Assembly: GCF_014656075.1 (NCBI RefSeq)
Contig: NZ_BNBS01000051.1
Location: forward strand, 1 to 55,595
Direction of reading: 5' to 3'
Source of the DNA: Streptomyces hydrogenans
GTDB lineage: Bacteria > Actinomycetota > Actinomycetes > Streptomycetales > Streptomycetaceae
DNA length: 55,595 nt
Under the pieces are notes generated by a model, which saw only the letters and a program-made list of their open reading frames with translations, ran no database searches and was not told where the DNA came from. Position numbers and translations under genes: made by a program. Positions 46,405 to 52,453 of the stretch are shown here, one piece after another (the first letter of the stretch is position 1; each line of letters opens with the position of its first letter).

Positions 46405-46683
46405 TCAGCCGCCGTAGCCGCCGTCGCCGTTGTCGTGCGGGGCGTCGATGTTGGCGCAGCTGTTGCCGAAGGCCGGGTTCAGCAGACCGATGACGTTGAC
46501 CGTGTTGCCGCAGAGGTTGACCGGGACGTGGACCGGGACCTGGACGACGTTGCCGGAGGCGACGCCGGGCGAGTGGGCGGCGACGGCCTCGGCGCCCGAG
46601 TCGGCGACGGCCAGGCCGGCTCCGGTGAGGGCGACGGCACCGGTGCCGGCCAGAACGGCGGCAGCCTTGGCGATGCGAGACAT
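46405..46683 (-). CDS. Short chaplin (aerial-hypha surface amyloid)
   Basis: A 92-residue secreted protein. The signal peptide IAKAAAVLAGTGAVALTGAGLAVA is followed by one chaplin domain: HSPGVASGNVVQVPVHVPVNLCGNTVNVIGLLNPAFGNSC, read in parts as GNVVQVPVHVPVNLCGNTV and NPAFGNSC, with the two Cys that form a disulfide. It ends in an unusual Asp/Gly-rich tail (ANIDAPHDNGDGGYGG). Chaplins assemble into amyloid that makes aerial hyphae and spores hydrophobic. The ATG at 46683 follows AAGGAG. A sigma-BldN-like promoter lies 55-82 bases upstream, which fits developmental control. Confidence 0.93.
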   Translation of the reverse strand: MSRIAKAAAVLAGTGAVALTGAGLAVADSGAEAVAAHSPGVASGNVVQVPVHVPVNLCGNTVNVIGLLNPAFGNSCANIDAPHDNGDGGYGG

Positions 46684-46737
46684 CAGAACTCCTTGAATGG
46701 GTCGAGCGACCGCAGGGATCACGGCCGTCACTTCCGT

Positions 46738-46776
46738 TCAACGCCGCACCGGGGGCCGGGTCACGGTCTTTGGGCC
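46738..46776 (-). promoter_or_regulatory. Sigma-BldN-like promoter and shared chaplin element
   Basis: On the minus strand CGTGAC (46760-46765), 16 bases, and CGTTGA (46738-46743) resemble the CGTAAC-N16-CGTTGA type recognised by the ECF factor BldN, which drives chaplin and rodlin genes. Directly upstream, GGCCCAAAGACCG (complement of 46764-46776) recurs at the second chaplin gene. The leader would be about 45-50 bases. Confidence 0.6.
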
Positions 46777-46822
46777 GAACGGGAGGGAGAAATCGGAGAA
46801 TCCCGCGGGGGCGGGAAAAGGT

Positions 46823-46884
46823 GGCCCGCGGTCCGGTGGCCGCCCGCCGTCGGATACGGCGGGCGGCGCACCGGACCGCGGGCC
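46823..46884. terminator. 28-bp hairpin with one bulge, upstream of the chaplin gene
   Basis: Bases 46823-46850 pair with 46856-46884 over 28 bp, with one bulged G and a CGGAT loop. It lies 122 bases past the secreted-protein stop at 47006 and just upstream of the chaplin promoter on the same strand. It probably insulates the chaplin gene from readthrough. The whole gap 46684-47005 holds no gene. Confidence 0.75.
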
Positions 46885-47005
46885 GCGGCCATGCGACAAG
46901 CCTTCCGGTGCAACGACGGAAAGCCCTTGCGGTAGCGGGGAAGAATCGTGTCTTCACCCGCGCGGACCGGATCCGTACAGAATTCCGAAAGGAAGGGGGG
47001 CGGGG

Positions 47006-47518
47006 TCAGCCGCGGTCGGGGGCGAGGCCGAGCTGGGAGTCGAGGGCGCCGCTGAGCGTCGGGGAGACCAGGCCGAGCTCCGGCACGTGCACGTCGGGCA
47101 CGCCGGCCAGGCCGTCGCCGTCGGGCGCCTCGACGGGGTTGCCGAGGACGGCGCCGGGGGTGGCGGCCTTCATCTCGGAGTGCGGGGTGGCGAAGAGCGC
47201 CCGGCCGGGCTCGCTGCCCTCCAGGAGTTCGGGCAGCGGGGCGTCGACGACGGTCTCGGGCAGGGTGCCGGCGAGCGGGACGCTCGGCAGGGTCACGTCC
47301 GGGAGCGCGCCGAGGCCCTTCTGGAAGCCGGTGGGGGCGCCGGGCATCGGCACGGGTACGCCGGTCGCGACGGTGGGGGCGTCCATCGGCAGGACCGGGT
47401 CCAGGCCCTGGAGGGGGACGACCACCGGAGCCTCGACGGCGGCGGCCGGGGCGGCCATGGCGGCGGAGGCGAGCGCGGTCATGAGGAGGCCCATGCCGGC
47501 GTGAGAGCGCAGAGTCAT
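47006..47518 (-). CDS. Secreted hypothetical protein, Pro/Val/Leu-rich
   Basis: A 170-residue exported protein. The signal peptide GLLMTALASAAMAAPAAA is followed by a mature part made of short alternating Pro-Val-Leu strings (VVVPLQGLDPVLPMDAPTV, LPDVTLPSVPLAGTLPE, VPDVHVPELGLVSPTLSG) with no Cys. This low-complexity, beta-prone style is common in small secreted proteins of Streptomyces that are made during development. I recognise no domain. Start ATG 47518 (MTLRSHAGMG); an upstream frame to 47623 has no start support. It lies in the surface gene region between two chaplins. Confidence 0.68.
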   Translation of the reverse strand: MTLRSHAGMGLLMTALASAAMAAPAAAVEAPVVVPLQGLDPVLPMDAPTVATGVPVPMPGAPTGFQKGLGALPDVTLPSVPLAGTLPETVVDAPLPELLEGSEPGRALFATPHSEMKAATPGAVLGNPVEAPDGDGLAGVPDVHVPELGLVSPTLSGALDSQLGLAPDRG

Positions 47519-47579
47519 GTCGTGTGAACGAGCCCCTTGGCCGAAACGTCGCGCGGGCGTCCCCCATGTGCAGCAACGC

Positions 47580-47613
47580 CCGAGGCCCCCGCCGGTGACG
47601 GCGGGGACCTCGG
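47580..47613 (-). terminator. Terminator of the LPDTG protein gene
   Basis: Bases 47580-47594 pair with 47599-47613 over 15 positions with one mismatch around GTGA. It lies 29 bases past the stop at 47642. Confidence 0.75.
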
Positions 47614-47641
47614 TTGACGTCACGTCAGCGGAGCGCGTACG

Positions 47642-48592
47642 TCAGTGGCGACGGCTCCGGACGAGGCGGCCGCCCCGGAGCTGGACGACGGTGCCGCCGA
47701 TGATGAGGGCGGCACTGACGGCGGCCGCTCCCCACAGGGCGGGGTCGCTGCCCGTGTCGGGGAGTTCGGGCTTGTCGGTCGGAGTGGCGGGCGGGGTGGT
47801 GGGCTCGCACCCGGGCTCGGGCTCCTCGCCGGGGGCCGGCTCCTCGCAGTCGCCGGGGGGCTCGTCCGGGTTCGTGGGCGGGGTCCACGGCGGCGACGTC
47901 GGCGGAGTGGTGGGCGGGGTGGTGGTGGGCGGCGTGGTCGGTTCGCACCCGGGCTCGGGCTCCTCGCCCGGCTCCGGCTCCTCGCACTCGCCCGGCGGCT
48001 CGTCCGGATTCGTGGGCGGGGTCCACGGCGGCGACGTCGGCGGAGTGGTGGGCGGAGTCGTGGTGGGCGGGGTGGTGGGCTCCTCGCAGCCCGGCTCCGG
48101 CTCCTCGCCCGGCGCGGGCGCCTCGCACTCGCCCGGGGGATGGGTCGGCGGAGTGGTCGTGGGCGGAGTCGTGGTCGGCGGAGTCGTGGGCGGCTCCGTC
48201 GGCGGGTGTGTGGGCGGGTGCGTGGGCGGAGTCGTGGGCGGCTCCGTCGGCGGGTGCGTCGGCGGGTGCGTCGGCGGGTGCGTGGGGGGCTCGGTCGGCG
48301 GGTGCGTCGGATGCGTCGGGGTGGGCTCCTCGGGCTCTTCGCCGTAGCCGCCGTCCGGGTCCTCCGCCGTGTGGGCGCAGAGGTCTCCGACGGCCGACGC
48401 CACATAGCCGCCCAGGTCCATGCCGGCGCAGACCTCCGGCGAAAGGGGGGCGTGGGCCTGGCCGTTGCCGGGCCCGGGCGTGTCGCCCGTGCCGGGGTGC
48501 GCGTTCGCGGCCAGCGCGAAGCCGCCGGTCAGCGACAGCAGGCCGGTCGCTGCCGCCGCGGTGAGTACTTTCCTGCTGATGATGGACCGCAT
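47642..48592 (-). CDS. LPDTG cell-wall-anchored protein with Pro/Thr/Cys repeats
   Basis: A 316-residue sortase substrate. A signal peptide (KVLTAAAATGLLSLTGGFALAANA) is followed by a small N-terminal region with two Cys (PEVCAGMDLGGYVASAVGDLC) and then a long rigid stalk of Pro/Thr repeats. Within the stalk the motif C-E-x-P-x-P-G-E-E-P-E-P-G-C recurs three times, in two nearly identical 46-residue units plus one variant. The C-terminus has LPDTG, a hydrophobic helix (ALWGAAAVSAALIIGGTVV) and a basic tail (RSRRH). Sortase would join the Thr to peptidoglycan. The N-terminal domain would be displayed away from the wall. No sortase gene is in the window. Confidence 0.85.
   Translation of the reverse strand: MRSIISRKVLTAAAATGLLSLTGGFALAANAHPGTGDTPGPGNGQAHAPLSPEVCAGMDLGGYVASAVGDLCAHTAEDPDGGYGEEPEEPTPTHPTHPPTEPPTHPPTHPPTHPPTEPPTTPPTHPPTHPPTEPPTTPPTTTPPTTTPPTHPPGECEAPAPGEEPEPGCEEPTTPPTTTPPTTPPTSPPWTPPTNPDEPPGECEEPEPGEEPEPGCEPTTPPTTTPPTTPPTSPPWTPPTNPDEPPGDCEEPAPGEEPEPGCEPTTPPATPTDKPELPDTGSDPALWGAAAVSAALIIGGTVVQLRGGRLVRSRRH
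47805..48310 (-). repeat. Nested coding repeats in the LPDTG stalk: 138-bp units and 12-bp units
   Basis: A 138-bp unit (gtccacggcggcgacgtc at 47883 and again at 48021) keeps frame as 46 codons. From about 48190 to 48310 a 12-bp unit GGCGGGTGCGTC repeats many times and encodes Pro-Thr-His-Pro strings. Such tracts often vary in copy number between strains. Confidence 0.85.
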
Positions 48593-48706
48593 ACCGCTCT
48601 TCCTCGGGAGAAAGGGAGAGACCGGCGAGGATCCCCCCTCGCTCCGTCCGGCCGCGTCCCCCGCTGACGTTCGCGTGGGACGGTCCCGAGAGTAGGGAGC
48701 GGCTCA

Positions 48707-48730
48707 CCGTGTGGAGTCGAGGCCACACGG
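48707..48730 (-). terminator. Hairpin after the small secreted protein gene
   Basis: CCGTGTGG (48707-48714) pairs with CCACACGG (48723-48730) around an 8-base loop, 24 bases past the stop at 48754. It also lies upstream of the LPDTG gene and could be an operator. Confidence 0.5.
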
Positions 48731-48753
48731 CGACCGGTCAGAAAATCATTCGA

Positions 48754-49026
48754 TCAGCCGCCGAGCGGGTTGACCGGCAGGCCGCCGACCAGCGGGAGGC
48801 CCTTGCCGGTCTGGTTCAGCTGGGTCGCGGTGTCGGTGACGGACTTGACCGGGGAGCCCTCGGTGGTGCTGCTGAGCACGTCCGACTTCAGCCCGTTGGC
48901 GGCGATGGCCTCCAGGCCGCCGTTCAGGCTGGTCGGCGTCAGCGCCTGCTGGGCCATGGCGGGGGCGGCGACGCCCAGGGCCATCAGGGAACCGGCGACG
49001 ACGGCGGCGACCTTGGTCGGCTTCAT
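48754..49026 (-). CDS. Small secreted protein
   Basis: A 90-residue exported protein. The signal peptide TKVAAVVAGSLMALGVAAPAMA closely resembles those of chaplins. The mature part of about 64 residues (QQALTPTSLNGGLEAIAANG, then SSTTEGSPVKSVTDTATQ, ending GLPLVGGLPVNPLGG) has no Cys and lacks the chaplin domain. It is polar with a hydrophobic Leu/Val/Gly/Pro end. I do not recognise the family, and rodlins differ in sequence. The ATG at 49026 has GGAAGGA about 11 bases before it. The context between chaplin and wall-protein genes suggests a surface protein made during development. Confidence 0.72.
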   Translation of the reverse strand: MKPTKVAAVVAGSLMALGVAAPAMAQQALTPTSLNGGLEAIAANGLKSDVLSSTTEGSPVKSVTDTATQLNQTGKGLPLVGGLPVNPLGG

Positions 49027-49213
49027 GGGGAGAATCCTTCCTCTGTTCTTTCAACTCACGTTCCGCACGGGCTTCTTGGGGAAATCCCGTACGTCGTTCT
49101 GCCTTCTGTAACGAGAGGTTCGCTCCCCGGAAACTCCAGAAGGAAGGATTTCTCGACACTGCACCCGATCGAAGGCGACCGGTGCTATTTCCGGATGACC
49201 GGGCGCACACGTG

Positions 49214-49250
49214 CCCGTACCGGCCCGGCGGGAGGCCGGACCGGTACGGG
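49214..49250 (-). terminator. Terminator of the secreted Pro-rich protein gene
   Basis: CCCGTACCGG (49214-49223) pairs with CCGGTACGGG (49241-49250), 22 bases past the stop at 49272. The remaining gap 49027-49213 shows no gene. Confidence 0.65.
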
Positions 49251-49271
49251 TCAGGGGGTGGTGCGGGCGGG

Positions 49272-50186
49272 TCAGCGGACCGGCAGCGGCGGCTTCACCG
49301 GCAGCTCGGGCGCGGACACCGGCGGCTTCACCGGCGCGTCGACCGGCAGCGCCGGGGGCTCGACCGGCGGGTCGACCGGCAGCTCCGGCGCCTCGACCGG
49401 CGGGTCGACCGGCAGCGCCGGGGGCTCGACCGGCAGCGCGGGGAGCGCGGGCAGACCGGCCAGGTCCGGCGCGGGCAGGCCGCTGCCGAGCACGGTGGCG
49501 ACGGCGAGGTTGACCAGCGAGGTCAGCGTGGCCGTGACCTGCGGGGCGACTCCGGCGGCGTCCCCGGAGGTGACCGCGGCGAGCAGTCCGGCGACGGCCT
49601 TCTCGACGGTGCCGAGGGCGTCGTCCACCAGGTCCGCGGGCGCGGCCTTCCCGGCCTTCACCGCCGCCGCCCCGGCGGCGACGGGCAGGGTGACCGGCGG
49701 CTTCACCGGCAGCCCGGCCGGAGTCTCGACGGCGGGTGGGGCGACGGGGGTGTCCACGGCCGGCGGGGTCACGGGGGTGTCCACGGCCGGCGGGGTGACC
49801 GGGGTGTCGGCGGCGGGCGGGGTGACCGGCGGCTCCGGGAGGGCCGGGGTCTCCGGCACCGGGGCGGGGGCGGTCTCCTTGGCCCGGTCGACGGCGGCCT
49901 GGATCCTGGCCTTCAGGGACTCGGCGTCGGCGGCGGGGACCTGACCGCCGTCGGCCCCGAGGGCCGCCGTGACGAGTTCGGTCACGGGGGTGGTCACCCC
50001 GCCGACGTCCGCGAGGGCCTTGGTCTGGGTCAGCAGGGCGGCCGCGTCGGGAAGCGGGGCGCGAGCGGCCCGGTCGGCCGCGGAGGACGGGTGGAGCTCG
50101 TCGGCGACGGCGGGTCCCGCCGTGCCGAGGGTGAGGGCGGCGGATATCGCCAGGGCGGTGAGACGGCGTGAAGCCAGGGGACGCAT
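49272..50186 (-). CDS. Secreted Pro/Val-rich repeat protein
   Basis: A 304-residue exported protein. The signal peptide RRLTALAISAALTLGTAGPAVA is followed by a helical part (about 30-105, LTQTKALADVGGVTTPVTELVTAAL) and a first repeat block of (PPAVDTPVT)n at about 120-155. A second helical part lies at about 170-235 (DLVDDALGTVEKAVAGLLAAV), and a C-terminal block of PPALPVDPPVEAPELPVDPP-type repeats ends at the stop. There are no Cys, no membrane anchor and no sortase motif. The overall plan, helical modules joined by Pro-rich rods, suggests a secreted spacer or matrix protein. I cannot name a family. Start ATG 50186 with AAAAGGAAC upstream. Confidence 0.7.
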   Translation of the reverse strand: MRPLASRRLTALAISAALTLGTAGPAVADELHPSSAADRAARAPLPDAAALLTQTKALADVGGVTTPVTELVTAALGADGGQVPAADAESLKARIQAAVDRAKETAPAPVPETPALPEPPVTPPAADTPVTPPAVDTPVTPPAVDTPVAPPAVETPAGLPVKPPVTLPVAAGAAAVKAGKAAPADLVDDALGTVEKAVAGLLAAVTSGDAAGVAPQVTATLTSLVNLAVATVLGSGLPAPDLAGLPALPALPVEPPALPVDPPVEAPELPVDPPVEPPALPVDAPVKPPVSAPELPVKPPLPVR

Positions 50187-50391
50187 ATGTGTTCCTTTTC
50201 CTTATGCGTCGGACAACTGCCCTCCCACCGTGCCTGCGGTTATAGCCCTCCGCAACTGATGCGCTACGCAGCGCCACGTCCCCGTTCGAGTGAATCTGCC
50301 TTCCGACCTGCCCCCCGAAGGGGCGTACGCCGTTGCACCGGACGGCGCATGGGGGTGCGTCCGAACGAGTACCGATCCAATGGCCGCAAGG

Positions 50392-50431
50392 AAAAAGCCG
50401 GTGCGCCCACCCGCGGGGTGGGCGCACCGGC
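50392..50431 (-). terminator. Intrinsic terminator with T tract after the second chaplin gene
   Basis: Bases 50397-50412 pair perfectly over 16 bp with 50416-50431 around a GCG loop. Read on the minus strand the stem is followed by TTTTT (complement of 50392-50396), a canonical rho-independent terminator and rare in this window. It lies 29 bases past the chaplin stop. Confidence 0.92.
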
Positions 50432-50459
50432 TTCGGAAGGACCGATCCGACGTGCGAGA

Positions 50460-50699
50460 TCAGACGTTGGCGCAGGCGTTGCCGAAGGCCGGGTTCAGCG
50501 CACCGATGACACTGACCGTGTTGCCGCAGACGTTGACCGGCACGTGGACCGGGACCTGCACGACGTTGCCGGAGCCGACACCGGGGGACTTCACGGCGGC
50601 ACCCTCGGCGAGGGAGTCGGCAGCGGCGGCGCCGGCGGCACCGGCGACCGCGGCGGCGGCACCCACGGTCAGGACGACGGCCTTGGCGATACGGGACAT
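50460..50699 (-). CDS. Short chaplin
   Basis: A 79-residue secreted chaplin. The signal peptide IAKAVVLTVGAAAAVAGAAGAAAA is followed by one chaplin domain: KSPGVGSGNVVQVPVHVPV, then NVCGNTVSVIGALNPAFGNAC and the short end ANV. The two Cys form the chaplin disulfide. It lacks the C-terminal tail of the chaplin at 46.4 kb and matches the usual short-chaplin size. The ATG at 50699 has GAGGAG upstream. A promoter of the BldN type (AGCAAC, 16 bases, CGTTGT) lies 65-92 bases before it, and an element shared with the other chaplin sits further up. Confidence 0.93.
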   Translation of the reverse strand: MSRIAKAVVLTVGAAAAVAGAAGAAAADSLAEGAAVKSPGVGSGNVVQVPVHVPVNVCGNTVSVIGALNPAFGNACANV

Positions 50700-50763
50700 G
50701 GAGAAGTTCTCCTCGATCGATTTCCAACTCGGACTGCGCGGACTGTTCGGCCCGGCTCCCTCA

Positions 50764-50827
50764 ACAACGGCCCGGCTATTCATCGGTTGCTCTCCCGAAC
50801 GGGTGACGTTCAACCGATCTTTGGGCC
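50764..50827 (-). promoter_or_regulatory. Sigma-BldN-like promoter and shared element of the second chaplin gene
   Basis: On the minus strand AGCAAC (50786-50791), 16 bases and CGTTGT (50764-50769) match 9 of 12 positions of CGTAAC-N16-CGTTGA. GGCCCAAAGATCG (complement of 50815-50827) is the same element as upstream of the chaplin at 46.4 kb, with one base changed. Confidence 0.5.
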
Positions 50828-50917
50828 ACACGGGGGTCATTCGAGCGATGGGCCGGAGAAAGGCGCAACACGCTCAACGAGGAACCGGCCGCGCGGATAC
50901 GGGAGTTAGCGTTTCCG

Positions 50918-50971
50918 AGCATCTAATGCTTACTATCGCCCCGCGCCGGGGTTATAACGTTCCCGAACGTT
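50918..50971 (+). promoter_or_regulatory. Two palindromes in an AT-rich island before the exopolysaccharide cluster
   Basis: AGCAT-CTA-ATGCT (50918-50930) and AACGTTC-CC-GAACGTT (50956-50971) are perfect inverted repeats, with TACTAT and TTATAA between or beside them. They lie 108-161 bases before the small gene at 51079. The gap 50700-51078 otherwise holds the chaplin promoter and no gene. Confidence 0.5.
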
Positions 50972-51078
50972 GCTTCCGGGCCCGCCGCGCGTTCACCCAT
51001 TTCGTGCGGACGACACCTTCCCCTCCCCCGGTCTTCACGGGTCTTCCCTTCCTTCTCTCATCAAAGCGGAGAACCTGT

Positions 51079-51315
51079 ATGCGGAATTCAGCGGTTCTTG
51101 CTGTGCGTCGCAGCGTGTGGTGCGCCACCGAATTCGGCAGGGCCGGGACCACGCGCTTCCCCGCCGCCGGGAACACCCTGGGGTACGAATCCGACGTCTT
51201 CGATCTGCGGGGGGCGCTGCGCAGCGGGGCCGACGGTGTCCATGTCCGGCTCGGCAGCCGTCAGGACACCGTCTGGCTCGGTGCGCTCTTCCCGCAGGCG
51301 GACGTACGGCGCTGA
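51079..51315 (+). CDS. Small hypothetical protein heading the exopolysaccharide cluster
   Basis: A 78-residue protein starting MRNSAVLAVRRSVWCATEFG, with GGAG seven bases before the ATG at 51079. It is basic at the start and ends DTVWLGALFPQADVRR. No clear signal peptide or membrane helix is seen. The fragment GTTRFPAAGNTLGYESDVFDLRG is well ordered but matches nothing I know. It stops one base before the start of the glycosyltransferase gene, so it belongs to that operon. It could be a regulator or a chaperone for the cluster; that is speculation. Confidence 0.6.
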   Translation: MRNSAVLAVRRSVWCATEFGRAGTTRFPAAGNTLGYESDVFDLRGALRSGADGVHVRLGSRQDTVWLGALFPQADVRR

Positions 51316-51316
51316 C

Positions 51317-52453
51317 GTGCGGGCCCCGATCGAGACGGACCACGGGTCCGTCACCGTCCTGCACGCGGTCCAGCCCGGCGACGGCGGCGTCGCCCGGGTC
51401 GTCGTGGACCTGGTGCGCGCCCAGCGCGCGGACGGGCTGCGGCCCGTCGTCGCCTGCCCGCCCGGCACGGAACTCGCCGCGGAGCTGCGCGCCGAGGGAG
51501 CGGAGGTCCGCGACTGGCGGGCCGGCCGCGACCCCGGTCCGGCGCTGTTCCGGGAGACCCGCGACCTGGCCCGGGTGGTCCGTGCCGTCCGGCCCGGGCT
51601 CGTCCACGCGCACTCGGCGAAGGCGGGCCTGTGCGCCCGGCTCGCGGTGCGCGGGCGGATCCCGACCGTCTACCAGCCGCACGCCTGGTCCTTCGAGGCC
51701 GTGACCGGCACCACCGCCGAACTCGCCCGCCGCTGGGAGCGGTTCGGCGCCCGCTGGACCGACCGGATCCTCTGCGTGAGCGGGGCCGAGCGGCGCACCG
51801 GCGAGGAGGCCGGGGTCGAGGCGGCCTGGTCGGTGGTGCACAACGGCGTGGACGTGGCGCGTTTCGCGACCGACGGGCCCGCCGGGAATCCGGCGCCGAC
51901 CGTGGTGTGCGTGGGCCGGCTCTGCCGGCAGAAGGGCCAGGACGTGCTGCTCGCCGCCTGGCCGGCGGTCCTCGCCGAGGTGCCGGACGCCCGGCTGGTG
52001 CTGGTCGGCGACGGGCCGGACGGCGAGCGGCTGCGGGCCGCGGCCGGTCCCTCGGTGCGGTTCACCGGCGCCGTCGGCGACACCGTGCCCTGGTACCGGG
52101 CGGCGGACGTCGTCGTGCTGCCGTCCCGCTGGGAGGGCATGGCGCTGGCGCCGCTGGAGGCGATGGCGGCGGGCCGGCCGGTCGTCGTCACCGACGTCGA
52201 CGGGGCCCGCGAGAGCCTGCCGCCCGGCCACCGAGCCCCGTGCCTGGTCCCCTCCGAGGACCCGGCCGCCCTCGCCGCCGCTCTCGGCCGCCTCCTCGGC
52301 CGGCCGGAGCTGCGGCACCGCCTGGGCCGTGAGGCCCACGAGCACGTCCTCAGCAGTTTCGATGTGCGGCGCACCGGCGCGGCCGTCGCGGAGATCTACC
52401 GCGAGCTGGCCGGAGTGCGGGGCACCGAGCACAGAGAGCCGATTGCGCAGTGA
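51317..52453 (+). CDS. GT4 family glycosyltransferase
   Basis: A 378-residue GT-B glycosyltransferase for exopolysaccharide repeat-unit assembly on a lipid carrier at the cytoplasmic face. The N-terminal acceptor domain has TVLHAVQPGDGGVARVVVDLV with the Gly-Gly loop and LVHAHSAKAGLCARLA. The C-terminal donor domain has VVCVGRLCRQKGQDVLLAAW, LVLVGDGPDGERL and SRWEGMALAPLEAMAAGRPVV, which contains the family's E-x7-E. GTG 51317 gives VRAPIETDHGSVTVLHAVQP, one base after the preceding stop. It overlaps the next gene by four bases (GTGA). Confidence 0.93.
   Translation: MRAPIETDHGSVTVLHAVQPGDGGVARVVVDLVRAQRADGLRPVVACPPGTELAAELRAEGAEVRDWRAGRDPGPALFRETRDLARVVRAVRPGLVHAHSAKAGLCARLAVRGRIPTVYQPHAWSFEAVTGTTAELARRWERFGARWTDRILCVSGAERRTGEEAGVEAAWSVVHNGVDVARFATDGPAGNPAPTVVCVGRLCRQKGQDVLLAAWPAVLAEVPDARLVLVGDGPDGERLRAAAGPSVRFTGAVGDTVPWYRAADVVVLPSRWEGMALAPLEAMAAGRPVVVTDVDGARESLPPGHRAPCLVPSEDPAALAAALGRLLGRPELRHRLGREAHEHVLSSFDVRRTGAAVAEIYRELAGVRGTEHREPIAQ

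Noticed and set aside
47805..48310. Regular repeats resembling a CRISPR array
   Set aside because: The repeats are in frame, code for Pro/Thr/His strings of the LPDTG protein, have no unique spacers and have no cas genes nearby.
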